Positions 1-7,707 of a stretch of 64,000 bases of DNA are shown here, one piece after another. The notes beneath the pieces are model-generated. The model had not been told where the DNA came from and made no database searches. It was given only the letters and a program-made list of their open reading frames with translations. The stretch comes from Anaerolineales bacterium UBA6055 (GTDB lineage: Bacteria; Chloroflexota; Anaerolineae; Aggregatilineales; Phototrophicaceae): assembly GCA_002428985.1 (NCBI GenBank), contig DIYL01000009.1, positions 186,001-250,000 of the forward strand, in the 5' to 3' direction. The number at the start of each line of letters is the position of its first letter. Within the stretch, counting starts at the first letter, position 1. The translations under genes were made by a program, and so were the position numbers.

Positions 1-1299
1 CGCTACTATCATTTATTGAGGCATCTGAATTGGTCACAATTTCCTGAACGCAATTTTAGCCAAGTCTATTTACAAGAACCGACACCGTATTCAACCTTTG
101 CGGCATCCTATCTGGTGAAGCTAGATCAAGGGCATCGCTACCTACCACAACTGCGCCAATACCTGCTTGACCACCCTGGACTCATCTGGTTGTTCGGATT
201 TCCCTTGCGCGTTTCAACCGCCCATGCTCTGGGTTTCAACCCCGAGGCATCTCTTCCGACAGCAAGACACTTCACGCAACTGATCCGGAAATTACCGAAT
301 TCATGTCTTCAGTATCTGCTAGATGAGACTGTTCGTGTGCTTCGTGATCAAGTCAATATGTCGAACTTTGGTCACGCCATCTCGCTGGATACCAAGCATA
401 TTGTGGCATGGGTCAAAGAGAACAACCCCAAAGCTCATGTGAGTGGCCGTTTCGACAAGAGCAAACAGCCCATAGGTGACCACGATTGCAAGCTCGGATG
501 CAAGAAACGCCATAATCAGCATGGCGATATCGAGTGGATGCCAACGCCGTGCAAAGAGGGGCAATCCCCAAACCAAACTAACATTGGTGAGTTCTATTGG
601 GGCTACGCAAGTGGCGTGATTGCTACAAAAGTCCCGGATTACGGTGAATTTGTTCTGGCGGAACTGACCCAACCTTTCAACCAACCGGATGTCTCTTACT
701 TTGAGCCGTTGCTCGAACAAACCAAGAAACGCTTGGGATACAAACCTCTATACGGCGCATTTGACGCGGGATTCGATGCTTTCTATGTCTATGACTATTT
801 TCATGATCCCAACAAAACATGGCAGCAGGGTTTTGCTGCTGTCCCCTTGAAAACGACTCGATCCAATCGAAAATCCTTCTCACCAGACGGGCATCCCTTA
901 TGCCAAGCTAACCAAGTGATGACACTCAAATATACCTTCACATCACGTACTACACGGGTTGTGCATGAACGCGCACATTATATTTGCCCACTAAAGGATA
1001 AATCTTCTCAGTGCCCCGTAGGGCATAAACGCTGGGCTAAAGGTGGGTGTACTCATCGCATTCCGACCAGTATTGGCGCACGACTACGTCACCAGATTGA
1101 TCGCGATTCACAATGCTACAAAGACATTTACAAACAACGAACTGCTACCGAGCGTATCAATTCACAAGCAACTGAATTGGGTATTGAGCGTCCCAAACTG
1201 CGAAATGGACAAGCCATCACTAATCAAAACACACTCATCTATGTCTTGATCAACTTGCGAAGTATTCAACGTCTTCAACAACAAGAACTTAGCAGTTGA
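1..1299 (+). CDS. DDE transposase, 5' end cut by window edge
   Basis: This is an insertion-sequence transposase that would cut and join its own element. The frame is open to base 1, so the gene probably begins outside the window; the first possible internal start is a TTG at 16. Counting from that TTG, a DDE triad is visible: D125 (SLDTKH), D250 (GAFDAGFD) and E379 (TATERINSQ). A cysteine-rich stretch lies just before the last acidic residue (CPLKDKSSQCPVGH). The pattern fits the IS4/IS1182-like DDE group, but I cannot name the IS family. No terminal inverted repeat could be paired because the left end is outside. The gene itself looks intact to its stop. Confidence 0.85.
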   Translation, partial: RYYHLLRHLNWSQFPERNFSQVYLQEPTPYSTFAASYLVKLDQGHRYLPQLRQYLLDHPGLIWLFGFPLRVSTAHALGFNPEASLPTARHFTQLIRKLPNSCLQYLLDETVRVLRDQVNMSNFGHAISLDTKHIVAWVKENNPKAHVSGRFDKSKQPIGDHDCKLGCKKRHNQHGDIEWMPTPCKEGQSPNQTNIGEFYWGYASGVIATKVPDYGEFVLAELTQPFNQPDVSYFEPLLEQTKKRLGYKPLYGAFDAGFDAFYVYDYFHDPNKTWQQGFAAVPLKTTRSNRKSFSPDGHPLCQANQVMTLKYTFTSRTTRVVHERAHYICPLKDKSSQCPVGHKRWAKGGCTHRIPTSIGARLRHQIDRDSQCYKDIYKQRTATERINSQATELGIERPKLRNGQAITNQNTLIYVLINLRSIQRLQQQELSS

Positions 1300-1316
1300 T
1301 TGAACAGGCTTAGCTT

Positions 1317-1359
1317 ACGTAATCAAGGTTGGGGAACTTTCTCATAAAACGTAATCAAG
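1317..1359. repeat. 11-base direct repeat ACGTAATCAAG
   Basis: ACGTAATCAAG occurs at 1317-1327 and again at 1349-1359, just after the transposase stop. It could be part of the right end of the insertion sequence or a transposase binding site. Without the left end this cannot be decided. Confidence 0.4.
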
Positions 1360-1369
1360 TCGCGCCTGT

Positions 1370-1479
1370 TCTTTCCCTCCCCGTAGGGCAAATAGGCTAA
1401 TGCAATGTGATGATGTTGAAATTATCCTGTTAATTGGCGGTGGTTTCAGTGCCCCGTAGGGCAAATAGGCTAATGCAAT
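1370..1479. CRISPR. Possible minimal CRISPR array: two repeats, one 36-base spacer
   Basis: Two copies of a 37-base unit lie at 1370-1406 and 1443-1479. The last 28 bases are identical (CCCCGTAGGGCAAATAGG followed by CTAATGCAAT), and the first nine differ. The second copy starts GTTTCAGTG, a common CRISPR repeat opening, and CCCcgtaGGG gives a small hairpin. The interval of 36 bases (1407-1442) is a normal spacer length. There are no cas genes in the window. Alternatives are a simple duplication or part of an insertion-sequence end. Confidence 0.42.
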
Positions 1480-1706
1480 CTACCTATTTTATTAAGCAGG
1501 CAAGGGCTTGTGTGAACAAATTTATGTCAAAAGCTGTTATTTCCCTATTTTTGAGCATCATCTAAAACCAATCTCCTGAAAAATTGTGGCTAAATTCGCT
1601 CTAATTACTCAACCCGGTTATTGTCAAACTGTATAGGCGAGTTTAGTCAGCTAATTCCAAAACATGCTTGAGATGTTGTATAGGCGTGCTGAAAAAGAAA
1701 AATATC

Positions 1707-1808
1707 AAATCAGAATCCCGTAGGATGTGGACAGTCCTTAGACTGTGGTTAACCAGTCTACAAATGCTGGTTTCAGAAGCCCCGTAGGGTGTGAGTAGTC
1801 CTTGGACT
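1707..1808. repeat. Second, diverged pair of CRISPR-like repeats
   Basis: Two related units at 1707-1744 and 1770-1808 share TCAGAA, CCCGTAGG, TGTG and AGTCCTT, ending in GACT. The second starts GTTTCAG, like the repeat at 1443, and contains the same CCCCGTAGGG core. The second unit also ends in a short hairpin (AGTCC TT GGACT). The 25-base interval is short for a spacer, and the copies differ at several sites, so this may be a decayed array end or a different repeat family. Confidence 0.35.
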
Positions 1809-1901
1809 CTCATGACAATAGCATAACCCGAAACCCGCAAAAACACACGCATTTTGCGCGATCTAATTTTTGAAGAAATGTAACATACCGGGCATTACAT
1901 G

Positions 1902-1952
1902 AGTAGGCATTACAAGTTTGATGTTGTGTTTTGTCAGTGTTCAATGCCTACT
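1902..1952. repeat. Inverted repeat AGTAGGCATT / AATGCCTACT
   Basis: Perfect 10-base arms at 1902-1911 and 1943-1952 with 31 bases between. GGCATTACA also occurs twice as a direct repeat beside the left arm (1891-1899 and 1907-1915). It lies downstream of the minus-strand gene that ends at 1997, so it could help end transcription, but there is no T-run. Confidence 0.35.
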
Positions 1953-1996
1953 TATTGGTCAAGAAGATTATCTAGTTTTTACTATATATGGAATTT

Positions 1997-2533
1997 TTAG
2001 GTGGGTTTTTGCAAGCGTCCTGTCCGATGCATCGGAGCGATGAGTTCGGCTTGGTAGTCTTTAAGTTCTGCTTTAATTAGTTCTAGCATTTTTTGTAGAT
2101 TATCGACTTCAATGACAAGGGCTGGATGTCCAGCTGTCAGCTCATTCGATAAGTTTTCGACTTGTTCATTGCGGAAGCCGAAGTCGAGTAAGGTTGCGGC
2201 AAATCGTCCGGTAATTTGCCCAAGCAAACCGCCAACCAATGCGCCACCACCAATTGCAATAACTGCACCAATGCCGGGTAAGGCGAGTGCTCCTAATTGC
2301 ACCATGCCAAATGCAGCCATCGCCGCGCCGAGTGTACCGCCTGCGATACCACCTTCATCAGCACTCAGGTCGTCATCAAGGATGATTGTTTCACCGTCAG
2401 TTGCTTTTGCGACAATTGCCGCCCGCCGTATATCAATGCTTTCTAAGGCGTTCAGATGTTCAAGTGCCCGTACAAGGGTTTTACGCGAGGGGAAAATAGC
2501 TACGAGAATTTCATTTAAGTTTTGTTGTGCCAT
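1997..2533 (-). CDS. DUF1269-like protein with glycine-zipper membrane segment
   Basis: A 178-residue protein. The N-terminal part (residues 1-55) looks like a small alpha/beta domain. The centre (about 60-115) is a long Gly/Ala-rich hydrophobic stretch with GG and GxxxG steps (GGIAGGTLGAAMAAFG, GGGALVGGLLG), typical of glycine-zipper membrane insertion. The C-terminal part is soluble and ends in a basic tail. The layout resembles the DUF1269 family of putative stress-related membrane proteins; the function is unknown. It stands alone, preceded by about 280 bases without a gene. Confidence 0.7.
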   Translation of the reverse strand: MAQQNLNEILVAIFPSRKTLVRALEHLNALESIDIRRAAIVAKATDGETIILDDDLSADEGGIAGGTLGAAMAAFGMVQLGALALPGIGAVIAIGGGALVGGLLGQITGRFAATLLDFGFRNEQVENLSNELTAGHPALVIEVDNLQKMLELIKAELKDYQAELIAPMHRTGRLQKPT

Positions 2534-2723
2534 TTAGTTTGCACTCCAATCATTCGTCGTTAGATTCATTATAACGATTTTTTGGTGACGATAGTTTAGA
2601 TAATTTAGAGAAAGTTTAGGTGCTTGGGTCTAGTTGAACTGCCCAATAAGCGATGATAGGATACATTCTATCGCACCGGCTATATGATCAACTAGTAATC
2701 TTTACCTAAATTCGTTATCTAAA

Positions 2724-2737
2724 ATTAAACGTTTAAT
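2724..2737. promoter_or_regulatory. 14-base perfect palindrome ATTAAACGTTTAAT
   Basis: The palindrome ATTAAAC/GTTTAAT lies in the gap between two minus-strand genes (2534-2816), about 190 bases upstream of the DUF1269-like gene start. Its size and symmetry would suit a dimeric repressor. No other copy was noticed, so assignment as an operator is tentative. Confidence 0.3.
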
Positions 2738-2816
2738 CTATCTATGCAGTTATTGTATGCAGGAATTGATGCAAAAAACAATGAAGACTTTTTGTAGATA
2801 CTATATCGACATGATG

Positions 2817-3113
2817 TTATTCGTTGTTGTCATATGGATTTTGACCAAGGTTCGTATCTTTGCGGATGTCTTGTTGCCATGGCTTTTTCGCTTCGCCTTG
2901 ATACCCCATTTCACGCATCCGTTCTATTTCAAGTTGTTCAAGTTGATCAGCAACGGTCTCAAAATCATCGCGTGGGATACGTTTATCTGTTCCTTTTTCA
3001 TTACGATAAACATAGCCAACACCACTGCACCAATCGCAGTCTTCGACCTCACCAGAAAAATCATCTTCAAACCAGCCAAAACCATCACACGAGATACAAC
3101 GTACAATTTTCAT
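2817..3113 (-). CDS. Small zinc-ribbon protein with DnaJ-like CxxCxGxG motifs
   Basis: A 98-residue protein. Near its N-terminus are two paired-cysteine knuckles, CISCDGFG and CDWCSGVG, that resemble the zinc-binding CxxCxGxG repeats of DnaJ. The rest is acidic and helical (ETVADQLEQLEIERMREMGY). I chose the ATG at 3113 because it overlaps the stop of the upstream isomerase gene by four bases (ATGA), which predicts translational coupling; a longer frame exists but would overlap far more. It is third in a minus-strand operon. No specific function can be given. It is not DnaJ itself, because there is no J domain. Confidence 0.7.
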   Translation of the reverse strand: MKIVRCISCDGFGWFEDDFSGEVEDCDWCSGVGYVYRNEKGTDKRIPRDDFETVADQLEQLEIERMREMGYQGEAKKPWQQDIRKDTNLGQNPYDNNE

Positions 3114-3946
3114 GCCAAAGTTCCTTTTATCGCATCGCGGGCATCGCGTAACGCATCCCGCATAGCCGTGCATTCTACAAGTGGATCGATTATGGGCTTA
3201 TTTTGCTTGTTATCTTGCATATATTCAACACAAATAATGCCATCATATTCTGCGTCTTGAAGGGATGCTAGCACGGCATCTGGTTTGATCGTGCCTTTAT
3301 GATAGGGCACTTGTAGCTGATTAATTTTGGCTTGTCGTATATGAATGTGACGGGTACGTGGCAATAATGTCTTGATCTGTGCATGAGACACTTTTTGATA
3401 GACCATCTGCGCCCAATCGAGGGTCACATCTAGTCCTTGTATCTCATCTAATATTCGTAAAGCTTGTTCTGGTGTCTGCGCCATAGATTCAATATGTGGT
3501 TCGATGCTGAGAGGCATTTCATGCGATTCAGCGATCTCGTACATTTGCTGTAGTGATGTGATGGTACGTGATAATGCCGATACATCTTCCTCTGAATGTA
3601 CCAACCCGGTAGAGACGGTTACACCACGTGAACCGACTGCTTTTGCGATTGGTAAGAGTACCTTAAACAGCGCAAGATCGGTTTCGCGTTTTTGGTCATC
3701 AGCAACTGATATTCGCGGTAACATCAAATAAACATCAGCGACCTGCAAATTGAACTCTTCCAGATACTCGGATAATTCGGGGACGAAATTATGCCGTATT
3801 CTGGCTTTGGCTAGTTCGGCTAAATTCAGATGATTACCTGTGCCAATATCAACATACCGGAAACCAAGTCGAGCGATTGTTGCCAATGCCTCGACCAATG
3901 TTAGATCATTAAATCCCCAAGTATGACAAGAAAATTCATAGTGCAT
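3110..3946 (-). CDS. Sugar phosphate isomerase/epimerase (AP endonuclease 2-type TIM barrel)
   Basis: A 278-residue protein with the xylose-isomerase-like TIM-barrel pattern: FSCHTWGFNDLTLVEAL at the start, GFRYVDIGTG after the first helix, an SIEPHIES strand carrying the usual metal-binding Glu, the TLDWAQM strand, HIHIRQAK with the conserved His pair, and GIICVEYM near the end. Members of this family isomerise or epimerise sugars or inositols using a divalent metal; the substrate cannot be read from sequence. It starts 5 bases after the SRPBCC gene and overlaps the next gene by 4 bases, so the three genes form an operon. Confidence 0.85.
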   Translation of the reverse strand: MHYEFSCHTWGFNDLTLVEALATIARLGFRYVDIGTGNHLNLAELAKARIRHNFVPELSEYLEEFNLQVADVYLMLPRISVADDQKRETDLALFKVLLPIAKAVGSRGVTVSTGLVHSEEDVSALSRTITSLQQMYEIAESHEMPLSIEPHIESMAQTPEQALRILDEIQGLDVTLDWAQMVYQKVSHAQIKTLLPRTRHIHIRQAKINQLQVPYHKGTIKPDAVLASLQDAEYDGIICVEYMQDNKQNKPIIDPLVECTAMRDALRDARDAIKGTLA

Positions 3947-3951
3947 ATAGA

Positions 3952-4392
3952 TTATGCCTCTAACATTTTCTTGAGTTTCGCGAGGTCGCCATTCATCTGT
4001 TTATCGGCTTGTGAGCGAATCAACCCGACTGCCATCACAGCGATTCCCTTGGCTTTGCCTTTTAGCCGTAGCGTAAAGCGGGTGTGGTCGTCGTCTAATT
4101 TTTCTAATGTCCAAATATTGTCGCCATCGCCTGCCATATTCTTGATGCTAAATACAAGTTGAGTCGGGGCATCGAACGTTGTCATCTCACATTGGGACAC
4201 AACTTCACGCCCCATAAATTTACTGATGGATGTCCATGTTGAGCCCACGCCAACCGGATCACCTGAATAATTTTGGATTGTTTCGAATGCGCCTGCCCAT
4301 ACTGGCAAGTTTTCAATATCGGTTACAAATTCAAAGACTTGCTCAATCGGTACTTGGAGGTCAATTGTTGCGGATTCATCATATTCGGACAT
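3952..4392 (-). CDS. SRPBCC (START/Bet v 1-like) family protein
   Basis: A 146-residue protein with the fold signature of polyketide-cyclase/CoxG-like SRPBCC proteins: an N-terminal strand with VPIEQVFEFVTDIENLPVWAG, a central Trp (GSTWTSISKFMG), and a long C-terminal helix (AVGLIRSQADKQMNGDLAKLKKMLEA). Such proteins bind small hydrophobic ligands in a deep cavity. It is the first gene of the operon with the isomerase and the zinc-ribbon protein. There is no catalytic signature. Confidence 0.8.
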   Translation of the reverse strand: MSEYDESATIDLQVPIEQVFEFVTDIENLPVWAGAFETIQNYSGDPVGVGSTWTSISKFMGREVVSQCEMTTFDAPTQLVFSIKNMAGDGDNIWTLEKLDDDHTRFTLRLKGKAKGIAVMAVGLIRSQADKQMNGDLAKLKKMLEA

Positions 4393-4589
4393 AAGGGTGT
4401 TTACCTTTGTTTAGTCTGTATTGTCAACATGCGTCCTATTATACTGCTTGCGTCTGTGAATGTCGTTTGTGGATTATGAAAATTATCGCGTTTATGCACA
4501 CCATACAATCCAGTACCAAATCCCTATGCGACAAATATGAGTTTGCGTTATAGTGAGGATAAATCGTCAAGTTATCTGGGGGATAATTG

Positions 4590-6023
4590 ATGAAACCCGC
4601 GCTTTTTGGATTGTTATTTGTAATGATATTTGTGAGTGCCTGCGCGAGTGATACAGTAGCAGATTTACCGACAATTGCAGTTTTGCCGACAGGCGCGCCG
4701 ACTGTTACACCGTTGCCGACCCGTATTGTGCAACAGATAAATACTGATTTACCTCCAACATGGACACCGACACCATCAGCGACGGCCACTCTAACATCAT
4801 CGGCAACGGGTACATCGTTACCCTCATGGACACCACAACCATCCGCAACGGCGACCATCACAACAACCGCGACGCCAGAAAGTGATGCTTATGTCTCAAA
4901 TCAACAAGGTGTGCATGTGCGTAGAGGACCAAGCACACGCTTCAATCCACCGCTAGAAACACTCGATCAAAACGACCTCATTAGTATCCTTGCGATTTCA
5001 TCAGGGCGTGATTGGTACGAAGTCGAGACCGCATCGGGGCAAATTGGCTGGGTTTTTGGTGAGATGATTACCCTCAATCGAGAGTTCCCAAATCTAGAAG
5101 AGAAATTTATTGAAACCCCAACTGCTTCGCCCGAAGCCCCTTCCTTTGTTGGTGATAACTCTGGTCAACCGGTTGTATTGAGTGTCGGCGGGGCTGTCCC
5201 AACAACCGATACGAGCAGTACAACAGGGTCGAATGCCAGCAATGTGACAGTCATCAACGGGAATGACAGTCCCGATCCAATTGCGAATGTGGTCAGTATT
5301 AGTGGGCGTACCCGTCAGATTTATCAATCAGGATTATCACGCGGGAATAATCCGCGTTTCTTTGTGAAGGTCGGTGATAGCATCACCAACAACCAACCCT
5401 TTATGAATGGGTATGGATCCGGTGAATATAATCTCGGGGATTATAGTTATTTGCAATCGTCGATTAACTTCTTTGATAATGGCGCATTCATACGCAATAG
5501 CATCGCAGCGGAAAGTGGATTTAATGCGGCAGCGGTACAAGATCCGATTTGGTCACCCGCTAATTGTTTACAAAACGAATCACCGCTTGCCTGCGAATAT
5601 CGCTTGATGAAGCCATCGGTGGCGGTGATTATGTACGGGTCGGTTGATGTGCAACTATATGGTGCAGATGCGTTTCAAGGGTATCTGAGTCAGGTTGTCC
5701 AGTACACCATCAGCCAAGGCATTGTTCCAATACTGACGACATTCCCTAACGGCTCGGATTATTATCCCTCACAATCCGAGCAATTTAATGGTGTTATTCG
5801 GAGCATCGCTGCCAGTGAACAAATCCCGCTGATTGAATTTCGGAATCCGGCACTGAGTTTGCCTAATCGTGGTGTCGGCGAAGATAAATTCCATCTGTCA
5901 CTCAATGGCACCAATTATTATATCGCGCTCAACGGCGAACAAAATCAGTTCGGCTTGACGTTACGTAACCTGATGACCCTGCAAGCATTGGATGATTTAC
6001 GGCGTGGCCTCGATATGGGCTAA
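4590..6023 (+). CDS. Lipoprotein with SH3-like domain and GDSL/SGNH hydrolase-like domain
   Basis: A 477-residue secreted lipoprotein. The signal peptide has a lipobox (VSAC, Cys18). A Thr/Pro/Ala-rich linker (about 25-97) follows, then a bacterial SH3 domain (about 99-163, GVHVRRGPSTRF to GWVFGEM), another flexible linker, and an SGNH-like domain from about 255: block I is GDSI (S264) and the C-terminal block is DKFH (D432, H435), giving a plausible Ser-His-Asp set. The middle block is unusual (MYGSVD where GxND is expected). The ATG at 4590 is preferred to the TTG just before it because a GGGGG run (4577-4581) sits at a good spacing. The substrate is unknown; cell-surface ester hydrolysis is likely. 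Confidence 0.8.
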   Translation: MKPALFGLLFVMIFVSACASDTVADLPTIAVLPTGAPTVTPLPTRIVQQINTDLPPTWTPTPSATATLTSSATGTSLPSWTPQPSATATITTTATPESDAYVSNQQGVHVRRGPSTRFNPPLETLDQNDLISILAISSGRDWYEVETASGQIGWVFGEMITLNREFPNLEEKFIETPTASPEAPSFVGDNSGQPVVLSVGGAVPTTDTSSTTGSNASNVTVINGNDSPDPIANVVSISGRTRQIYQSGLSRGNNPRFFVKVGDSITNNQPFMNGYGSGEYNLGDYSYLQSSINFFDNGAFIRNSIAAESGFNAAAVQDPIWSPANCLQNESPLACEYRLMKPSVAVIMYGSVDVQLYGADAFQGYLSQVVQYTISQGIVPILTTFPNGSDYYPSQSEQFNGVIRSIAASEQIPLIEFRNPALSLPNRGVGEDKFHLSLNGTNYYIALNGEQNQFGLTLRNLMTLQALDDLRRGLDMG

Positions 6024-6029
6024 GCCTTA

Positions 6030-6842
6030 TTATGCTTGATATGCTAGGATCGCATCGCGCACAATATGCCACACATCAGACATTGTGTCGACGATTTCAA
6101 AATGCCCGACATCAGGGACGGTAATCAGCGTGGCGGTATCGCCGGCTTGGGTGGCGGCTTCGATATACGGTTTGGTATTTTCCATCATCTCGGTATCTTC
6201 TGTGCCGATGATATGTGTCTGCGGTACACCTAATGGCAATAACTCGCGCGGTGATCCATCGGCGTAATTTTGTTGTGCATCCTCAGGCTCACCACCCATG
6301 ACGACTGTTAACGCACCGTCGCATTGTCCTTGCTCAAACCCATAGATTAAATCAGCGATGGGAGCAAGCGCGACTGCTCCTTTGATCGCCAGCGGATTCT
6401 CTAGATAGAGTGCGCTACTATCGGCGAGTTTATGCCGTCCAGCAACCCATAACGCCAGATGTCCCCCCGCTGAATGCCCGACTGTGATGACATTATCCAA
6501 ATCGAGTAAGTCGGCTTTTGGACAATTACGTAGATAATCGGTCGCTTGTGCTGCATCCAAAAACATGGTTGGATAATCACCGTCGTTTCCCGCCCGCCGA
6601 TACTCAATTGACCACACCGCAAAGCCTTCATCAGCTAATGTACCCGCCATACGCCCCATCGGCTTGAGCGAATATTTCTCGCGGTAACATCCACCATGAA
6701 TGAGGATAATTACGGGGAATTTATCACCTGTTTCTGGTAAAAATAGCTCACCAAATTGGTCGCTATGGTCGCCGTATTTATAAGCAAAGTCCGGTGCAAC
6801 AACCGGGAAATCTATATAGTCTTCGGGTGTCAGCAAGGGCAT
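6030..6842 (-). CDS. Alpha/beta hydrolase, BD-FAE/kynurenine formamidase-like esterase
   Basis: A 270-residue hydrolase. It has the oxyanion motif HGGCY at about 50, the nucleophile elbow GHSAGGH (Ser near 125), an Asp after a later strand (IIGTEDTEMM) and a catalytic His near the C-terminus (DVGHFEIVD). The HGG motif and the size fit the hormone-sensitive-lipase/BD-FAE group. There is no signal peptide, so it is cytoplasmic. It follows the deformylase gene by 13 bases on the same strand and is probably co-transcribed. The exact substrate is not predictable. Confidence 0.85.
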   Translation of the reverse strand: MPLLTPEDYIDFPVVAPDFAYKYGDHSDQFGELFLPETGDKFPVIILIHGGCYREKYSLKPMGRMAGTLADEGFAVWSIEYRRAGNDGDYPTMFLDAAQATDYLRNCPKADLLDLDNVITVGHSAGGHLALWVAGRHKLADSSALYLENPLAIKGAVALAPIADLIYGFEQGQCDGALTVVMGGEPEDAQQNYADGSPRELLPLGVPQTHIIGTEDTEMMENTKPYIEAATQAGDTATLITVPDVGHFEIVDTMSDVWHIVRDAILAYQA

Positions 6843-6855
6843 AATCTGGTGTCTC

Positions 6856-7410
6856 CTAGAGTAAATCGGCTAAATCGCTGAGTTTAATCATTTTGCTTTC
6901 GCCATCCTCATTTTTGACAGGCGTATAGAGGGCGGTCGGGTCCGTCAGGCGATCCATAAATAAGACGCCGTCGAGATGGTCAATTTCGTGATGAATCACA
7001 CGTGCATCCATCTCTTTGACTGTCATTTCGATGGGCTGACCATCTTCGCCAATTGCCTTGAATTTTATCCATGATGGGCGCGGGGTATCCCATGTGAACA
7101 CACGTGGATAACTCAGGCATCCGTCAAAGCCTTTTTCGTCTTCACCGAATTCGATAATCTCAGGGTTAATCAAGGTGAGCATCGGACCTTCTTCGTCGCC
7201 CTCATTTTGACCAAATTTAACCACTGTCACACGCTGGAACACGCCAATTTGCGGGGCGGCGATGGCGGCACCTGGTTGTGATTCGAGCGTGTCTTTGAGG
7301 TCTTGAATCAGGCGTTTGACGCGCTTGTCTTTAAGGCGGGTGACAGGCTCGGATTTTTGGCGCAGGAGGTCTTCATCCTGTGGATAGTAAACCAATTTTT
7401 TGATTGCCAT
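6856..7410 (-). CDS. def: Peptide deformylase
   Basis: Removes the formyl group from the N-terminal methionine of new proteins. From the ATG at 7410 it has 184 residues and all three family motifs: GAAIAAPQIG (47-56), DGCLS with the metal-binding Cys98, and HEIDH (141-145) with two metal-binding His and the catalytic Glu. Motif 2 has DGCLS in place of the usual EGCLS. I chose MAIKKLVYYP as the start because family members begin there; an upstream in-frame ATG at 7443 would add 11 unlikely residues. It is first in a two-gene operon with the esterase. Confidence 0.93.
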   Translation of the reverse strand: MAIKKLVYYPQDEDLLRQKSEPVTRLKDKRVKRLIQDLKDTLESQPGAAIAAPQIGVFQRVTVVKFGQNEGDEEGPMLTLINPEIIEFGEDEKGFDGCLSYPRVFTWDTPRPSWIKFKAIGEDGQPIEMTVKEMDARVIHHEIDHLDGVLFMDRLTDPTALYTPVKNEDGESKMIKLSDLADLL

Positions 7411-7518
7411 GGGTGTTATGCTTTCACTCTGTTTGCAAGACATACCCTCAAGTTTACCATAATCCCGCCCTGATTTTGCGATATGGTGATATTTCGGTCA
7501 AGCACAAAAATCTTATAA

Positions 7519-7618
7519 CCACGAAGACACAAAGGACACAGAGAAAAACAAAATAAGGGGGTTTTTCTCTGTAATAATATGTCTCCTCTATGATCTCGGT
7601 GTCTCTGTGGTGAAAAAT
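7519..7618. repeat. Interspersed inverted-repeat element (ccacgaagacacaaag type)
   Basis: The element starts CCACGAAGACACAAAGGACA and ends with GTGTCTCTGTGGTGAAAAA. Its centre is a 12-base perfect inverted repeat, ACAGAGAAAAAC (7538-7549) and GTTTTTCTCTGT (7561-7572), with an 11-base loop. DNA of this kind recurs between genes in many environmental bacteria, and its translation (RHRDHRGD, LCPLCLRG) shows up as spurious small proteins in databases. It separates the divergent def and TIR-LRR genes. Confidence 0.6.
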
Positions 7619-7697
7619 CGAGGGTTCTAGAGTTGTCATCATCGCAAATGATTGAAACACAAACACAGATAAGCGATAATCGAATGAGGTACACATC

Positions 7698-7702
7698 GGA
7701 GG
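7698..7702 (+). promoter_or_regulatory. Strong ribosome binding site fixing the TIR-LRR start
   Basis: GGAGG lies 5 bases before the ATG at 7708. It settles the start at MKLFISYSRQD, discarding a 25-residue N-terminal extension that is possible in the open frame but reads back into the repeat element. Confidence 0.75.
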
Positions 7703-7707
7703 CAGAC

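Larger units (their letters stand above)
1300..1996. other. Gene-free region after the transposase, repeat-rich
   Basis: About 700 bases with no convincing gene. A 69-codon minus-strand open frame at 1643-1852 has no recognisable domain and crosses the repeats, so I do not call it. The region holds an 11-base direct repeat, two pairs of CRISPR-like repeats built on CCCCGTAGGG, and a 10-base inverted repeat near 1902-1952. It may be a decayed CRISPR locus into which the neighbouring insertion sequence moved; that is inference. Confidence 0.5.

Noticed and set aside
1643..1852. Minus-strand open frame of 69 codons
   Set aside because: It crosses the CRISPR-like repeats and has no ribosome site or known domain.
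2757..3260. Plus-strand open frame of 167 codons
   Set aside because: It runs antisense across the zinc-ribbon gene and the end of the isomerase gene, both of which have clear family motifs on the other strand.
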